The notes beneath the pieces are model-generated. The model searched no databases, was not told the origin of the DNA, and saw nothing but the letters and a program-made list of their open reading frames with translations. A DNA stretch of 5,319 bases from WTJD01 sp964225175 (GTDB lineage: Bacteria; Pseudomonadota; Gammaproteobacteria; Xanthomonadales; SZUA-36), in NCBI GenBank assembly GCA_964225175.1, contig CAXQNK010000086.1, forward strand, positions 1-5,319, written 5' to 3'. Position 1 is the stretch's first letter, and the number at the start of each line of letters is the position of its first letter. The translations under genes were made by a program, and so were the position numbers. Shown in pieces: positions 4,348 to 5,319 of this stretch.

Positions 4348-5319
4348 ATGGCTCGTGTTTTGGCAATTCTCTTAATACTCATTCTCCTGCCCTCGCCGAC
4401 AGTGGCACAAAACGTCAACGCTGGCGGCGGTAACTCCTTGCAAGCACAGGTGGAGGAACTCTACCAATTGGTCAGTGATTTGCAGGCCGAGAATGCGGCA
4501 CTGCAGGCCTTAATCGAATCTAACACCTCTGCCATCACCGGCGTTGAGACTGATGTAGCAACAAATACTGACAACATTTCAACCAACAGCACCGACATTG
4601 CAACCAACGCGTTTGGCATCAGCGCCAACGTCTCTGCCATAGGCTTCAACGCGTTTGGCATCAGCGATAACGCGTCAGCTATCAGCGGATTGCAAACGAG
4701 CGCGGGCGAAAACCTCACCGCCATTGCAACCAACGCCTCTGGCATCAGCGGCAACGCCGAGGCCATTGCCGCCATAGATATCTCTGAACTGGAAAAAGCG
4801 GTGGCCTATTACGATGGCCTGCTGGCCGGGATTAGCCGTGAGGTGGTGATGGTCAATGACTACAGTGCCGGATTTCCCGGTACAGAGATAGAAGTCCCCA
4901 CCCTGGTATTCAGCGGCATGAATGTGCAGATTGTGAATGGTCTGGAGGATACGAAAACCGCCAACGGCGCTGGAAACCTCATCGTCGGCTATAACGCGGA
5001 GAGAGATGAATTTGACACTTTCGATTTATCTTGCCCAGACGGCTATGGTTGCAACCGCCGCTGGGGATCGCACATGCTGGTCACGGGTGAAAAAAATAAC
5101 TACACCTCTTTCGGCGGTCTGTTGGCTGGGCGTTACAACGAAACCAGCGGCAACTACTCATCCGTCAGCGGTGGGAATAACAACGAAGCCTACGGTTATG
5201 CCTCATCCGTCAGCGGTGGGCGTGACAACGAAGCCAGCGGCTTCTACTCATCCGTCAGCGGTGGGCATGTGAACACAGCCAGCGGCCTATACTCATCCGT
5301 CAGCGGTGGGATTCGCAAC
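4348..5319 (+). CDS. Secreted fibre/adhesin-like protein with coiled-coil stalk and YadA-head-like repeats, C-terminus off the right edge
   Basis: There are 324 codons from ATG 4348, open to the window end, with a good GGAG ribosome site. Residues 1-20 are a signal peptide (hydrophobic 4-14, TVA then Gln21). Residues 31-143 form a long coiled coil. Ile, Leu or Val recurs every seven residues (56, 63, 70 and on to 140, with only Ala119 breaking it), and Asn follows three residues later in most heptads (73, 80, 87, 94, 101, 108, 122, 129, 136), like the IxxN stalks of trimeric autotransporters. Residues 144-240 are a middle domain with NLIVGYN (210-216) and a cysteine pair (229, 235). From about 242 come beta-roll-type repeats, becoming exact 15-residue units with SSVSGG at 271, 286, 301 and 316. 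It is probably a trimeric surface or secreted fibre. No membrane anchor is visible because the end is missing, so a YadA-type autotransporter is likely but unproven; a phage-tail-like fibre is less likely given the signal peptide. Confidence 0.92.
   Translation, partial: MARVLAILLILILLPSPTVAQNVNAGGGNSLQAQVEELYQLVSDLQAENAALQALIESNTSAITGVETDVATNTDNISTNSTDIATNAFGISANVSAIGFNAFGISDNASAISGLQTSAGENLTAIATNASGISGNAEAIAAIDISELEKAVAYYDGLLAGISREVVMVNDYSAGFPGTEIEVPTLVFSGMNVQIVNGLEDTKTANGAGNLIVGYNAERDEFDTFDLSCPDGYGCNRRWGSHMLVTGEKNNYTSFGGLLAGRYNETSGNYSSVSGGNNNEAYGYASSVSGGRDNEASGFYSSVSGGHVNTASGLYSSVSGGIRN
4605..4666 (+). repeat. 20-base direct repeat inside the coiled-coil region
   Basis: CAACGCGTTTGGCATCAGCG occurs at 4605-4624 and again at 4647-4666, exactly 42 bases apart, which is two heptads of the coiled coil. 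A related shorter repeat, ATTGCAACCAACGC, occurs at 4597-4610 and 4723-4736. Identity at the DNA level suggests that the stalk grew by duplication of heptad pairs. Confidence 0.8.
5158..5319 (+). repeat. 45-base tandem repeats encoding SSVSGG units
   Basis: The 18-base core TCATCCGTCAGCGGTGGG is identical at 5158, 5203, 5248 and 5293, giving three full 45-base units and a fourth cut by the window edge. A diverged unit precedes them at 5113. Each unit encodes 15 residues of the form SSVSGGxxNxASGxY. The two residues after GG vary (NN, RD, HV, IR) while the core DNA does not, which points to recent duplication or recombination. The array continues beyond the window. Confidence 0.92.

Noticed and set aside
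4224..4433. Plus-strand frame of 69 codons in the leader
   Set aside because: It runs through the palindromes and into the fibre gene in another frame, with no ribosome site or protein-like features.
4461..4775. Minus-strand frame with a repetitive Ala/Met/Leu product
   Set aside because: It is the mirror of the heptad-coding repeats on the plus strand; its periodicity comes from those.
4937..5272. Second plus-strand frame with TTKPA..HPSAVG repeats
   Set aside because: It is a frame-shifted reading of the 45-base array; the signal-peptide frame with the SSVSGG units is the real one.
5113..5319. CRISPR-like array
   Set aside because: The 45-base periodicity has no unique spacers; it is in frame and encodes protein repeats.

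Overview
The window looks like a chromosomal segment of a Gram-negative bacterium, most likely a gammaproteobacterium. The grounds are a DUF445 (YjiN-like) gene next to a DUF962/Mpo1-like gene, a short single-domain asparaginase-like protein, a tRNA-Val(CAC) with encoded CCA, and two proteins with Sec-type signal sequences. The genus cannot be named from the sequence alone.

Left part (1-3826), ordinary chromosome. A large exported protein of unknown function (minus strand) runs off the left edge. It is divergent, across a 135-base spacer, from a 161-residue asparaginase-domain protein (plus strand). That gene converges with an 18-base gap on a two-gene minus-strand unit: a DUF962/Mpo1-like membrane protein followed by a DUF445 membrane protein, with overlapping reading frames. 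The pair may be an envelope or lipid-related operon. The asparaginase-like gene has no visible functional link to them.

Middle (3920-4347). A tRNA-Val(CAC) gene with its own probable promoter is followed by 307 bases without a gene. This stretch holds a tandem G-rich repeat, a C-rich tract, four GGTCA elements, an imperfect palindrome and a perfect 8-bp hairpin. The 3' end of a tRNA gene is a common integration point, and the character of the DNA changes here, so this may be the edge of an acquired segment. No integrase is visible.

Right part (4348-5319+). A secreted fibre-like or adhesin-like protein runs off the right edge. It has a signal peptide, a very regular heptad coiled coil with Ile at one core position and Asn at the next (resembling the N@d stalks of trimeric autotransporter adhesins), a middle domain, and then 45-base tandem repeats encoding SSVSGG-type YadA-head-like units. 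Its Shine-Dalgarno lies inside the 3' arm of the 8-bp hairpin, so translation may be controlled by RNA structure. This gene and its leader are the most interesting part of the window.
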